Source: Hydrocarboniphaga sp.
GTDB lineage: Bacteria > Pseudomonadota > Gammaproteobacteria > Nevskiales > Nevskiaceae
NCBI RefSeq assembly: GCF_028291725.1
Contig: NZ_JAQGNT010000063.1
Location: 123,367 to 187,366 of the forward strand
Length of the DNA: 64,000 nucleotides
Direction: 5' to 3'
Below, piece after piece: positions 1-9,600 of the stretch (its first letter is position 1; each line of letters opens with the position of its first letter). The notes under the pieces are model-generated. The model was not told the origin of the DNA. It was given only the letters and a program-made list of their open reading frames with translations, and made no database searches. The translations under genes and the position numbers were made by a program.

Positions 1-329
1 GTGATCTCCTGGCGGGTCTTCAGGTCGGTGAGGTCGCCGGCGATCAGATAGCGGCCGTCGGCGGTGACGTAGCCGAAGTTCATTCCGATCTGGATTTCGT
101 AGACGCCGGGCATCGGGCTGGCGCGCACCGCCTCCGGCGCCAGGTCCGGCATGTTGGCCTGGATCGCGGCGCGTACCGCGGCCAGCTCGGCGGGGTTGTC
201 GGTAGCCGGCAGCTGCGGCACGGCGGCGGTCTTGGGGCCGACGGCCTTGTCGCCGGCCTCCGGTGTCGGCGGCGCGCACGCGGCCAGGGACAGCAGCAAC
301 AGGGGCAGGCAGTAGCGGAGATTCTTCAC
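1..329 (-). CDS. dsbC: Thiol:disulfide interchange protein DsbC, N-terminal part (runs off window)
   Basis: Partial gene; only the first 109 codons are inside the window. Translation from a GTG at 329 gives VKNLRYCLPLLLLSLAACAP, then a linker and AELAAVRAAIQANMPDLAPE, PGVYEIQIGMNFGYVTADGR and YLIAGDLTDL, which match the N-terminal dimerisation domain of DsbC. DsbC is a periplasmic disulfide isomerase kept reduced by DsbD. The CxxC thioredoxin domain would lie outside the window. The signal peptide ends in LAAC, a plausible lipobox, so this DsbC may be lipid-anchored rather than free in the periplasm. xerD lies directly upstream on the same strand, a common gammaproteobacterial arrangement (xerD-dsbC). 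Confidence 0.82.
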   Translation of the reverse strand, partial: MKNLRYCLPLLLLSLAACAPPTPEAGDKAVGPKTAAVPQLPATDNPAELAAVRAAIQANMPDLAPEAVRASPMPGVYEIQIGMNFGYVTADGRYLIAGDLTDLKTRQEI

Positions 330-443
330 GGTGCGGTCCAGGGGATATCCAGGGAGATCCAGCTTTTCGGGGAGAGGCGCCGGCGCTCGGGCCGGGCCGC
401 ATGATGCCACTTACGGCCGATTCAAGCTCGCATCAAGCTCGCA

Positions 444-1415
444 TCAGGCCCGCGGATGATGCCGCGCATGCAGCTCGCGCAGCCGCAGCCGGGTGACGTG
501 GGTGTAGATCTGGGTAGTCGAAAGGTCGGCATGGCCGAGCAGGGTCTGCACCACGCGCAGATCGGCGCCGTGGTCGAGCAGGTGGGTCGCGAAGGCATGG
601 CGCAGCGTATGTGGCGACAGGTGCTGGCGGATGCCGGCCTTGAGCGCGTAGCGCTGGATCAGCTGCCAGAAATTGTGCCGCGTCATCGGCCCGCCACGCT
701 GGGTGACGAACAGCGAATCCGACTCCCGGCCGCGCGCCAGCTCCGGCCGGCCCTGGGCCAGGTAGCTCTGCAGCCATTGCTCGGCGAACTCGCCCATCGG
801 CACCAGGCGCTCCTTGCCGCCCTTGCCGACCAGCTGCACCAGGTTGCGGTCGAGGCTCACCTGGTGGCGCTTCAGGTTCACCAGCTCGCTGACGCGCAGG
901 CCGCTGGCGTACATCAGCTCGAGCATCGCGCGGTCGCGCAGGCCCAGCGGGCTGTCGGTGTCGGGCGCGTTCAGCAGGGCTTCGACCTGGGCCTGCTCCA
1001 TGTGCTTGGGCAGGCCGCGCGGCAGCTTGGGCGAGGTCAGGCGCGCGCTCGGGTCGTCCTTGCGCTGGCCGTCGCGCACCAGGAAGCGGTAGAAGCGCCG
1101 CAGCGCCGACAGCAGCCGCGCCTGAGAGCGCGCCGAGAACTGCAGGCTGCGATCGCTGCCGCGCATCTGCTCGTGCAGCCGGCCGCGTGCCGCGAGGTAG
1201 TCGCGGATGTCGCCCTCGCCGGCCTGGCTGATCGCGACCTCGCGGCGCAGCAGCCAGCGCGCGAACAGCGACAGGTCGGAGCGGTACGCGGCCAGGGTCT
1301 GCTTGCTGCTGCCGCGCTCGATCCACAGCATGTCGAGCAGGCGCTCGATCGCGGCGGCATCGTCGGGCGCCGGCTCTGCGGCGAATGGGGATTCTGCGGA
1401 TGGCACGGCGGGCAT
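444..1415 (-). CDS. xerD: Site-specific tyrosine recombinase XerD
   Basis: 323-residue tyrosine recombinase that, with XerC, resolves chromosome dimers at dif. The N-terminal core-binding domain spans about residues 22-112 and the catalytic domain about 132-318. Visible catalytic residues are Arg174 (SGLRVSEL), Lys198 (GKGGKER), His269 and Arg272 (SPHTLRHAFATHLL), His295 (LLGHADLSTTQ) and nucleophile Tyr304. SPKLPRGLPK and the C-terminal HARHHPRA are characteristic of XerD rather than XerC. I start at MPAVPSAE (1415); an upstream in-frame Met would put 16 codons inside a REP element (1417-1489). The dsbC start follows 115 bp downstream. The gap holds only a short tandem repeat, TCAAGCTCGCA twice, near 424. 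Confidence 0.95.
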   Translation of the reverse strand: MPAVPSAESPFAAEPAPDDAAAIERLLDMLWIERGSSKQTLAAYRSDLSLFARWLLRREVAISQAGEGDIRDYLAARGRLHEQMRGSDRSLQFSARSQARLLSALRRFYRFLVRDGQRKDDPSARLTSPKLPRGLPKHMEQAQVEALLNAPDTDSPLGLRDRAMLELMYASGLRVSELVNLKRHQVSLDRNLVQLVGKGGKERLVPMGEFAEQWLQSYLAQGRPELARGRESDSLFVTQRGGPMTRHNFWQLIQRYALKAGIRQHLSPHTLRHAFATHLLDHGADLRVVQTLLGHADLSTTQIYTHVTRLRLRELHARHHPRA

Positions 1416-1416
1416 T

Positions 1417-1489
1417 GTAGGTCGGCAATCCTTTGCCGACGTGCTCAAGGGATCGGGGTGCACACGTCGGCAAAGGATTGCCGACCTAC
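1417..1489. repeat. GTAG-headed REP pair, family A copy 1
   Basis: Two inverted copies of GTAGGTCGGCAATCCTTTGC followed by CGACGT, each a GTAG head plus a GTCGGCAA/TTGCCGAC stem, flank a 23-nt spacer. The pair lies between the divergent starts of xerD and plsC. Further copies are at 4684, 37229 and 49295. Confidence 0.9.
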
Positions 1490-1525
1490 GGGGCGGGGCG
1501 GTCCGCCGTCCCCTAAACCCGGGCG

Positions 1526-2353
1526 ATGCCCGATAATGCCGGGCTTATGCCGCCCCGCCCCGCCTCCCCCTTCGGCCTGCTGTTCAGTGGGCTGTACACC
1601 GTCTATGCGACGGCCATGTTCTGCATCAACACCTTCGTGCTGATCTGCCCGCTGATCCTGGTGCTGCCAGGCGTCGGGCTGCGCCGTCGCATCGCCTCGT
1701 TCGGCGTGCGCCTGGGCATGCTGCTGATGGGCGTGCCGTTCCGGGTGCGCGGCAGCGACAACCTGCCGGCCGGGCCGTGCATCGTCGTCTCCAACCACGC
1801 CAGCTACCTCGACGGCCTGGTGATGACCGCGGCGCTGCCGGCGCGCTTCAATTTCGTGATCCAGCACGGCGCCGCCAAGTGGTTCTACGCCGGCACCGTG
1901 CTCAGGCGCCTGGGCTACCGCTTCGTCAATCGCAGCAGCGCGCGCGCCGGCGCCGTGCAGACGCGCGCGCTGCTGCGCGATCTGCGCGCCGGCGAGTCAC
2001 TGGCGATTTTTGCCGAGGGCACGTTCAAGGCCGAGCCCGGCCTGCTGCCGTTCAAGAACGGCGCGTTCCTGCTCGCCGCGAAAACCAGCGTGCCGGTGGT
2101 GCCGGTCACGATCTGCGGCACGCGCCGCCTGCTCGGTGGCGGCACCACGCGCTTCCGCTGGAGCCGGGTCAGCGTCGACATCGGCCGGCCGCTGCCGGTG
2201 GGCGGCCATGCGCCGACGCTGCGTGACGCGGCGCGCGCCGCGATCCTCGCGCAATGCGGCGAGCCGGATGCGCAGGCGCCGGCCGCGGCGGACGAGGCGA
2301 TGGGCGAGCCAATCGACGAGCCGATGGACAGAGCCGCCGTGGAGGCCGCATGA
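1526..2353 (+). CDS. plsC: 1-acyl-sn-glycerol-3-phosphate acyltransferase (PlsC family)
   Basis: 275 residues. Transfers a fatty acyl group to lysophosphatidic acid to form phosphatidic acid at the inner membrane. A hydrophobic stretch at about residues 15-50 precedes the acyltransferase domain. Motif I is NHASYLD (His91 and Asp96, the H-x4-D pair), the FAEGTF motif contains EGT at 164-166, and PVVPVTICG matches motif IV. The C-terminal tail is acidic and Ala-rich without obvious structure. The start could be Met1 (1526) or Met8 (1547); neither has a strong ribosome-binding site. The stop overlaps the zapE start in ATGA (2350-2353), so the two genes are probably translationally coupled. Confidence 0.88.
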   Translation: MPDNAGLMPPRPASPFGLLFSGLYTVYATAMFCINTFVLICPLILVLPGVGLRRRIASFGVRLGMLLMGVPFRVRGSDNLPAGPCIVVSNHASYLDGLVMTAALPARFNFVIQHGAAKWFYAGTVLRRLGYRFVNRSSARAGAVQTRALLRDLRAGESLAIFAEGTFKAEPGLLPFKNGAFLLAAKTSVPVVPVTICGTRRLLGGGTTRFRWSRVSVDIGRPLPVGGHAPTLRDAARAAILAQCGEPDAQAPAAADEAMGEPIDEPMDRAAVEAA

Positions 2354-3447
2354 GCGACGATATGCGGGCGCTGTCGCCGCGCGAGCGTTATCAGCAGGAT
2401 CTGGCGCGCAGCGGCTTCGTCTCCGACGCCTCGCAGGCGGCCGCGGTCGATGCGCTGGACAGAGTTCAACGCGACCTGCTGGCGCAGCCGCCGAAGAAGA
2501 AGCTGCTCAGCGACCGGCTGATCTGGCCGCCGGTCCAGGGGCTGTACATGTGGGGCGGCGTCGGCCGCGGCAAGACTTACCTGATGGATGCGTTCTACGA
2601 GTCCCTGCCGTTCCGCTACAAGCAGCGCACGCACTTTCACCGCTTCATGCACGACGTGCACGAGCGCCGCCGCACCTACTCGCACAAACGCGATCCGTTG
2701 AAACTCGTTGCACTCGAAATCTCGCACCAGATCCGCGTGCTGTGCTTCGACGAGTTCTACGTCTCCGACATCGCCGACGCGATGATCCTGGGCCGGCTCG
2801 TCGAGTATCTGTTCGACGAGGGCGTGACCCTGGTCGCGACCAGCAACTGCGCACCGGACGAGCTGTACAAGGATGGCCTGCAGCGCCAGAACTTCGTGCC
2901 GGCGATCGAGCGGCTCAAGCGCCAGCTGCGCGTACTCAACGTCGACGGCGGCATCGACTACCGGCTGCGCACGCTGACACGCGTGCAGCTGTACCTGCAC
3001 CCCAGCGATGCGGACGCGGAATCGCATCTGGATGACTGGTTCCGCGACATCGCGCTGAAGCCCGGCGAGCCGGATATCGCGATCGAGATCCAGGGCCGCA
3101 AGCTGCACACGCGCCGCCACGCCGACGGCGTGGTCTGGTTTGACTTCGGCGAACTCTGCGAAACCGCCCGATCCGCCGCCGACTACATCGAGCTGGCGCG
3201 TGAATATCACACCGTGCTGGTGTCGCGGATTCCGCAACTCAACGTCGAGAACGAAGATGCGGCGCGGCGCTTCATCAACCTGGTCGACGAGTTCTACGAT
3301 CGCGGCGTGAAGCTGGTGCTGGCCGCCGCGGTAGCGCAGGACCAGCTCTATGCCGGCAGAAAGCTGCGCTTCGAGTTCAAGCGGACCTTGTCACGCCTGA
3401 AGGAGATGCAGTCCGAGGAGTATCTGGCGAAGCCGCATCTGGTTTGA
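2350..3447 (+). CDS. zapE: Cell division protein ZapE (AFG1-like ATPase)
   Basis: 365-residue P-loop ATPase that associates with the FtsZ ring in other Gammaproteobacteria. Walker A is GGVGRGKT (69-76), Walker B is LCFDEF (131-136), followed by the family motif FYVSDIADAMILGRL and a sensor-like ATSNCAPDELY. Length and motifs match E. coli ZapE (YhcM). The start at 2350 is chosen because it overlaps the plsC stop and gives the expected N-terminus MSDDMRALSPRERYQQDL; an upstream in-frame start would lie within plsC. No terminator is obvious between zapE and the convergent DedA gene 7 bp away. Confidence 0.93.
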   Translation: MSDDMRALSPRERYQQDLARSGFVSDASQAAAVDALDRVQRDLLAQPPKKKLLSDRLIWPPVQGLYMWGGVGRGKTYLMDAFYESLPFRYKQRTHFHRFMHDVHERRRTYSHKRDPLKLVALEISHQIRVLCFDEFYVSDIADAMILGRLVEYLFDEGVTLVATSNCAPDELYKDGLQRQNFVPAIERLKRQLRVLNVDGGIDYRLRTLTRVQLYLHPSDADAESHLDDWFRDIALKPGEPDIAIEIQGRKLHTRRHADGVVWFDFGELCETARSAADYIELAREYHTVLVSRIPQLNVENEDAARRFINLVDEFYDRGVKLVLAAAVAQDQLYAGRKLRFEFKRTLSRLKEMQSEEYLAKPHLV

Positions 3448-3454
3448 CCCCAAC

Positions 3455-4030
3455 CTACCGATCTTCGCGCCTGCGTCGCAGCCCGCTGATCAACAGGTAC
3501 AGCAGCCAGCTCGCCACGCCGAGTACCAGCACACCGAGCAGCAATTCCTTGGGCCGGATCGGGCGGCCGATCAGGCTCGACAACGCGGCCCCGAGCCCCC
3601 AGCCGGCCGCAGTCAGCAGCACCGTCCACAAGGCACCGCCCGCAACGTTCAACAAGGCAAAGCGCATCACCGGGTAGCCGCGAGCGCCGAGCAGCACCGG
3701 CGTGATCGTGCGCACCAGCGGCACCGGCAAAAAACGAAACAGCACGACGAACATCGTGCCGTAGCGGCTCAGCAGGCGATCGACGAAAGCCAGCCGCCGG
3801 CGCCAGGCCGGACGGCGATCGATAAACGGCTGGCCGAAATGGCGGCCGATCTGAAACCAGATCTGGTCACCGAGCACGCCGCCGAAAAAAGCCACTGCGA
3901 GCACCAGCGGCAGCGACAGCAGGCCGCGATGCGCCATCGCACCCGCGGCCAGCAACGTGGTCTCGCCCTCGAACAGCGTGCCGAACACGATCGCGACATA
4001 ACCCCAGCGAGCGATCAGCTCTTCGATCAC
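3455..4030 (-). CDS. DedA-family (SNARE-associated) membrane protein
   Basis: 191 residues starting at GTG 4030 (VIEELIARWGYVAIVFGTLF). The sequence shows the DedA/VTT pattern: an acidic re-entrant motif FGTLFEGETTLLAAG, GGVLGDQIWFQIGR, and the conserved FRFLPVPLVRTITPVLLGA with the paired arginines of the family. Four to five hydrophobic segments are visible, and the C-terminus is basic (LRRRREDR). DedA proteins act in the inner membrane, and some are implicated in polyprenyl-phosphate or phospholipid flipping; which one applies here cannot be told. A longer reading frame upstream would overlap the divergent DUF1003 gene and has no DedA-like sequence, so I reject it. Confidence 0.85.
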   Translation of the reverse strand: MIEELIARWGYVAIVFGTLFEGETTLLAAGAMAHRGLLSLPLVLAVAFFGGVLGDQIWFQIGRHFGQPFIDRRPAWRRRLAFVDRLLSRYGTMFVVLFRFLPVPLVRTITPVLLGARGYPVMRFALLNVAGGALWTVLLTAAGWGLGAALSSLIGRPIRPKELLLGVLVLGVASWLLYLLISGLRRRREDR

Positions 4031-4121
4031 GAAACAATGCGCCGTGTGAGGAGTCCGGCATGCAGGAACATAATGGTCATCTGCCGATGATGCCACGGCG
4101 CGATAGCCAGGAGCCTGACCG

Positions 4122-4676
4122 ATGAGCCAAACCCAAACCCCCGCAGCCGCCGCATTGCGCTGGATCGGCAAGGCCCGCATGCACCTCGACGAGAACGAGC
4201 TTGCGGTGCTCGAGCAGGTCGAGCAGCGGCGCGCGCTGACCACGAAGCTGCACGATCAGGACGAGGCGGCTACTTTCGGAGAGCGCCTTGCGGATAGTGT
4301 TGCCTCCTTTGGCGGCTCCTGGCGCTTCATCCTGATCTTCACCGGGCTGCTGCTGGCGTGGACCGTTTTCAACACCGAACTGCTAGGCAGAACGGCGTTC
4401 GATCCGTATCCGTACATCTTTCTGAATCTGCTGCTGTCGATGACCGCAGCGCTGCAGGCGCCGGTGATCATGATGTCGCAGAACCGCCAGAACGCCCGCG
4501 ACCGGCAGAGCGCCGAAAGCGACTACGCGGTCAACCTGAAGGCCGAGATCGAAATCATGGCGCTGCACGAGAAGTTCGACGCGATGCGCACGGACCAGAT
4601 CATCGCGCTGCTGGAGCGCCAGCAGGCGCAGATCGAAGAGCTGACCCTGCTGGTGCGGGGACAGACCATCGGGTAG
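4122..4676 (+). CDS. DUF1003 family membrane protein
   Basis: 184 residues, preceded by an AGGAG Shine-Dalgarno 8 nt before ATG. Residues about 50-125 contain the DUF1003 signature: FGERLADSVASFGGSWRFIL, a first membrane helix, AFDPYPYIFLNLLLSMTAALQAPVIMMSQNRQ and a second helix. The C-terminal 60 residues form a likely coiled coil (KAEIEIMALHEKFDAM to EELTLLVRG). The biochemical role of this family is not established. The gene is divergent from the DedA gene with 91 bp between starts. Its TAG stop lies in a GTAG only 11 bp before the GTAG head of a REP pair. Confidence 0.85.
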   Translation: MSQTQTPAAAALRWIGKARMHLDENELAVLEQVEQRRALTTKLHDQDEAATFGERLADSVASFGGSWRFILIFTGLLLAWTVFNTELLGRTAFDPYPYIFLNLLLSMTAALQAPVIMMSQNRQNARDRQSAESDYAVNLKAEIEIMALHEKFDAMRTDQIIALLERQQAQIEELTLLVRGQTIG

Positions 4677-4683
4677 CCCGATC

Positions 4684-4763
4684 GTAGGTCGGCAATCCCT
4701 TGCCGACATGCACCCGCGGATGCGCAATCACCGCCTCACGTCGGCAAGGGATTGCCGACCTAC
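4684..4763. repeat. GTAG-headed REP pair, family A copy 2
   Basis: Inverted pair with GTAGGTCGGCAATCCCTTGC at the left and its complement ending in CTAC at the right, separated by about 27 nt. It lies between two convergent genes. The right-hand CTAC is read on the minus strand as GTAG, and its TAG is the stop codon of the membrane-protein gene that ends at 4760. Confidence 0.9.
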
Positions 4764-5224
4764 GGGCTTCGCCTTGCCTGTTTTGCGGCCAGCGCGATAG
4801 GAACACCGAACAGCAGCATGTGGGACAGCAGATCCAGCACCGTTGCCAGCGGCTTGAAATGCACCGGATGCGGGAATGCCGACAGCGGCAGCACGATCAG
4901 CCGCATCACCAGAAACACGCCGATGCCGAACACGATGCCGGAAAGCAGCGCCTGCCGGCTCAGCAGCGGAACCCGTCGCGCCGCGGCCAGAAACAGGCCG
5001 GCCAGCAGAAAGGCGATCGCGAAGTGCAGCGCCAGCCCCAACGCCGCGGTCCACGCGCCGCCGGAATAGGCCGCCTTGCCGAGCAGGCCGCTGGCGACGG
5101 TCTGCAACAGCCGAGTAGGCGGCACGCCGTTGTAGGCCGCGAAAGAAATGGCAAAAACGATGTCCAGCGTGCCGGCAATGGAGCCGCCCACCAGGATCGC
5201 CCATAAGCTCGATCGTCGCGTCAT
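4760..5224 (-). CDS. Conserved four-helix membrane protein of unknown function
   Basis: 154 residues with four predicted membrane helices (about 7-30, 58-80, 89-112 and 122-145). Notable stretches are SIAGTLDIVFAISFAAYNG, LQTVASGLLGKAAYSGG and MRLIVLPLSAFPHPVHF. I do not recognise a functional family; it resembles short conserved inner-membrane proteins of unknown role. Its stop codon TAG (4762-4760) is contributed by the GTAG head of the adjoining REP element, so the last few residues (KQARRSP) may have been altered by the element's arrival. It is followed upstream, on the same strand, by an MFS transporter gene. Confidence 0.7.
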   Translation of the reverse strand: MTRRSSLWAILVGGSIAGTLDIVFAISFAAYNGVPPTRLLQTVASGLLGKAAYSGGAWTAALGLALHFAIAFLLAGLFLAAARRVPLLSRQALLSGIVFGIGVFLVMRLIVLPLSAFPHPVHFKPLATVLDLLSHMLLFGVPIALAAKQARRSP

Positions 5225-5270
5225 CGGTTTCTCGGCAAATTATTGGGGTCGCTGCACATCGACGAGGTTA

Positions 5271-6485
5271 TCACTGGCATCGCGGTCGATCAGCTTCGGC
5301 CTTGAATGGTTCGACGCGCAGCGCCTGCACCAGCAGCAGCTGCAACAGCAGCAATCCGGCGAACGCGTAGCCGGCCAGGCTCCACAGTTGGTGGTCGGCC
5401 AGATACGACAGCGCATAGATCACCGCGGCCGCGCCGGCATTGCCGGCCAGCCAAAACGCGCTCATCGCCAGGCCACCGTGATGATCGCCGGCCAGCTCGC
5501 TGACGGTATCGAGCAGCAGCGGCAGCGGCGCGAGCATGGTGACGCCGAGCACCACGCCGATCGCGCACAGCAGCGGTAGTTCGTTGGAGCGGGTCAGCAT
5601 CAAGGTCAGCGGAATACCGAGCGCCGCGGCGAGACTCAAGGTCAGGCGCAGGCGCGCGGCGAGCACCGGCAAGGCCGGCACGAACACCATGCCGGCGACG
5701 CCGCCGGCGAGCATCGCCAGCGCGACGTAGCCGGCGGCGTCCGCGTTCAGGCCGTTGGCGCCGAGCATCGGCTCGATCCAGGTGAACAGCGCGTTGAAGA
5801 AACCGTTGCCGATGAAGATCAGCGCGAACAGCAGCAGCAAGGCGGGCTGGGTCAGCAGAAAGCGCGCGCTGCTTTTACCTGAAGGCGCGGCCATTGTGTC
5901 GCCGATCGGAGCCGGTGGATCGCGCGGCACCAGCGCGAACACCAGTGCGGCGACGATCGCCAGCACGATCGTATCGATCGACTGCGAGGCCGCGACGTCG
6001 CCGGCCGACAGCGGGATCAGCACGAAGGCCGCACCGAGGCCGACGAACAGCGCCAGCGTGCCGACCGCGGTCGCCTGCAGTCGTTGTTCGGGCTCGAACC
6101 AGACGCGCGCCAGCGGCGCCAGCGACGACATCAGCATCGGCTGCACCAGCGCGATCAGGATCTGTCCCGCCAGCAGGCCGGCAAAACCCGGCCACAGCTC
6201 GCGCAGCAGCGCGCCCGCCAGCAGCACGCCGGCGACCAGGCGAAGACCGGAGCGCAGGCTGAGCCGGTCGACCCAGGCGCCGCTGGGCAGCGCCAGCGGC
6301 AGGAACAACAGCGGGAACACCAGCGACAGCCAGCCTACGGTTCCGACGGATACGCCGTACTGCGCGGCCACGTCGTTGGCGATGGGCGCGAAGCGCAGCC
6401 ATTGGAACTGCATCAGCGCGTTGAGCAGCGCGTAAAGCGTCAGGACGCGCCAGCGCGCTGAGATCGAGGTCGGAGTCATGCCCAC
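5271..6485 (-). CDS. MFS transporter
   Basis: 404 residues with about twelve hydrophobic segments in two halves separated by a cytoplasmic loop (RDPPAPIGDTMAAPSGKSSAR, around residues 190-212). The loop between helices 2 and 3 has the MFS motif-A remnant GAWVDRLSLRSGLR. A conserved start TLYALLNALMQFQWLRFAP resembles the FLVCR-like and nitrate/organic-anion MFS groups, but the substrate cannot be assigned from sequence. Start options are Met1 (6485) and Met3 (6479); no strong ribosome-binding site distinguishes them. The C-terminus is basic and soluble. A REP pair separates it from the divergent macroglobulin gene. Confidence 0.82.
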   Translation of the reverse strand: MGMTPTSISARWRVLTLYALLNALMQFQWLRFAPIANDVAAQYGVSVGTVGWLSLVFPLLFLPLALPSGAWVDRLSLRSGLRLVAGVLLAGALLRELWPGFAGLLAGQILIALVQPMLMSSLAPLARVWFEPEQRLQATAVGTLALFVGLGAAFVLIPLSAGDVAASQSIDTIVLAIVAALVFALVPRDPPAPIGDTMAAPSGKSSARFLLTQPALLLLFALIFIGNGFFNALFTWIEPMLGANGLNADAAGYVALAMLAGGVAGMVFVPALPVLAARLRLTLSLAAALGIPLTLMLTRSNELPLLCAIGVVLGVTMLAPLPLLLDTVSELAGDHHGGLAMSAFWLAGNAGAAAVIYALSYLADHQLWSLAGYAFAGLLLLQLLLVQALRVEPFKAEADRPRCQ

Positions 6486-6539
6486 GACTATCGCAAGAAA
6501 AATGCGAGTACACCCCTGATGAGCCGGATTTCTTCACTG

Positions 6540-6605
6540 GTAGGAGCGGGTCATACCCGCGACTCAGGCTCCACCGGCACAGTCGCGGGTATGACCCGCT
6601 CCTAC
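6540..6605. repeat. GTAG-headed REP pair, family B copy 1
   Basis: Left half GTAGGAGCGGGTCATACCCG then CGACT; the right half is the inverse complement ending in CTAC. The arms are perfect inverted repeats around a spacer of about 16 nt. Same head tetranucleotide as family A but a different stem (GCGGGT/ACCCGC). Other copies: 33503-33566 and 53283-53349. Confidence 0.9.
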
Positions 6606-6658
6606 AGTCCGGTCACGACAAGCAGCTACAGTAGCTAAAAACCAGGGAGGGGAACCTG

Positions 6659-9600
6659 ATGCGTCAGATGCCGCTGTTGCTGCTCGCATTGTGCTGGCCG
6701 GCGCTGGCCGGCGCCGCCCAGGTGCAGAGCTTTTCTCCCCAGGGAACGGTGCGCGACGTGCGCCAGGTGACGGCGCGCTTCTCCGAGCCGATGGTGCATT
6801 TCGGCGATCCGCAGCTGGCCGATCCGTTCACCGTGGACTGCGCGGCCACCGGCCATGGACGCTGGGCCGACGAGCGCAACTGGGTCTACGACTTCGAGGC
6901 CGACATGGCGGCCGGCCAGTCCTGCCACTTCAGCCTGAAGCCGGACATCAGGAGCGTCGCCGGCGCTGCGGTCACCGGCAAGAAAGAATTCAGCTTCGCA
7001 ACCGGAGGGCCTGCAGTTCGTGCGGCGATGCCCAGTGAAGGCGCGCAGACGGTCGATGCCGACCAAGTCTTCCTGCTCGCACTCGATGCCCCGGCGACCA
7101 AGGCCGGCATCGAGGCGCATGCCTATTGCGCGGTCGCCAATCTCGCCGAACGCCTGCCGTTGCAGCTGGTCGAGGGCCAGGAGCGCGACGCAGTGCTGGC
7201 GCAGCGCCGGTCGCTGAGCTACTCGTACTACCGCGTGCTGTTCAAGAACGGTGGCACCGATTACCTGCAGATGAAAAGCGACGAGCTGGCGCGTCGCGAA
7301 CGCGATATCGCGGTGCTGCGCTGCTCGCGCCCGCTGCCGGAAGACACCGAGTTCGACCTGGTCTGGGGCAAGGGCATCGCCACCGCCGGCGGCACTGCAA
7401 CCACCATCGATCAGGTGCTGAAATACAAGACGCGGCCGGCGTTCGGCGCCAGCTTCAGCTGCGACCGGGTCAATGCCGATGCGGCCTGCGTGCCGGTGCT
7501 CGCGATGAGCCTGCGCTTCAGCGCGCCGGTGCCGACCCAGCTGGCGATGCAGATCCGGCTCAAGGGCAGCGGCGACACGCGCGAGCCGGAAGCCGCCGAC
7601 GAGGACTCGCCTTTCGTCGATCGCGTCGAGTTCAAGCCGCCGTTCCCGGAATCGTCGGCGCTGGAGCTGCAGCTGCCGTCGGACTTCCACGACGATGCCG
7701 GCCGCCGGCTGGCGAACGCCGGCAGCTTTCCGCTGAAAATCGCCACCGACAGCGCGCCGCCGCTGCTCAAGTTCAGCGGCGAATTCGGCATTCTCGAAGC
7801 CAGCGAAGGCGGCGTGTTGCCGGTGACTTTGCGCGATGTCGAGGACCCGGTCGGCGCGAGCCGCATCGGCGGCGCGAGCAAGCGCATCGACGACGAAGCC
7901 GAAGTGCTGCACTGGATCTCGCGAGTCAAATACGCGATGAGCGGCCACTGGGATCAAGAGGCCTATACGCAACCGGGCATCGCCTCGGTGTTCGCCGACA
8001 GCAGCAGCGAGCACTTCGAACTGACGCGGCCCGCCGGCGGCAAGGCCTTCGAGGTGATCGGCATTCCGCTCAAAACGCCGGGCTTCTACGTGGTCGAGCT
8101 GGCCAGCCCGCGTCTGGGCGCGGCGCTGCTGGGCAAACCGGCGCCGCGCTTTGTCGCGACCACCGCGCTGGTCACGAATCTGGCAGTGCATTTCAAATGG
8201 GGCCGCGAAGGATCGCTGGCCTTCGTCACCACGCTGGACACTGGCAAACCGGTCGCAGCCGCGGCACTGAAAATCGTCGACGGCTGCGACGGCTCGCCGC
8301 TGTGGAGCGGCGATACCGGCGCTGACGGCATCGCGCGCATAGCCGGCCTGAAAAAACCGCAGACCTATTCAAGCTGCGATGACAACGCCGACCATCCGCT
8401 GATGGTGAGCGCCAAAAAGGACGGCGATTTCTCGTTCGTGATGTCGAGCTGGGCCGACGGCATTTCGCCCTCGGATTTCAATCTGAATATCGGCCTCTGG
8501 GATACGCCGACGATCGCCCACACGGTGTTCGATCGCAGCCTGTTCCGCGCCGGCGAAACCGTGTCGATGAAGCATTACTGGCGTCAGCACGGCAAGGACG
8601 GCATCGGAGTGCCTTTGGTGCGGCCGGACAAGCTGATCATCGAGCACAACGGCAGCGAGGAACGCATCGAATTGCCGGTGAGTTTCGACGATCACGGCAT
8701 CGCCGAGTCGCAGTGGCAGATTCCCAAGACCGCCAAGCTCGGTGAATACAGCCTGCGTTTTGAAGGCCCGGACGATCTGTCGGCCGACGCCGGCTCGTTC
8801 CGCGTCGAGCAGTATCGCGTGCCGCTGATGCGCGCCCTGGTGCAGCCGCCGGAAGCGCCTGCCATCGCGGTTACCGAACTGCCGCTGGATCTGTATGTCG
8901 GCTATTTCAGCGGCGGCGGTGCGGCCGGCCTGCCGGTCAAGCTGCGCACGCAGCTGCAACCACGCGAGCTCAGCTTCAAGAGTTACCCGGGCTTCACCTT
9001 CGACAGCCAGCCGATCAAGCCCGGCATCGAGGAGAACGGCGATGGCGGCTTGTTCCCGGACGACAACGCCGACGCGGCAGCGGACGCCCGCGCGACGCCG
9101 AAGCCGAGCCGCACGCTGCCGCTGAGCCTGGACGCGAACGGTTCGGCGCACAGCACGATCAGCGAACTGCCGCGGTCCGAGCGCGCGCAGACTCTGGTCG
9201 CAGAACTCGAGTATCCCGACGCCAACGGCGAACTCGCCAGCGTGCGTACGAGCACGCCGCTGTGGCCGGCGGCGCTGGTCGTTGGCGTGGCTACCGAGGG
9301 CTGGGGCTCGGCCCGTGATCAGCTGCGCTTCCAGACCGTGGTGCTCGATCTGAAAGGCCAGCCGCTGAAGAACCGCGCGGTAACTGTCGCCTTGTATCAG
9401 CTGAAGACGCACTCGTATCGCAAGCGCCTGGTCGGCGGCTTTTACGCGTACTCGCACAGCAGTGAAACCATCAAGCTGGATGAGAATTGCAGCGGCCGCA
9501 CCGACGCGAACGGCCTGCTGTTCTGCAAGCTCGATCCGGGCGTGTCCGGCCAGGTCTTGATCGAAGCCGTCGCCCGCGACGACGCCAAGCGCGCGGCGCG

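Noticed and set aside
456..1643. 395-codon plus-strand frame opposite xerD
   Set aside because: xerD has all catalytic residues; the opposite frame has no recognisable motif and runs through a REP pair.
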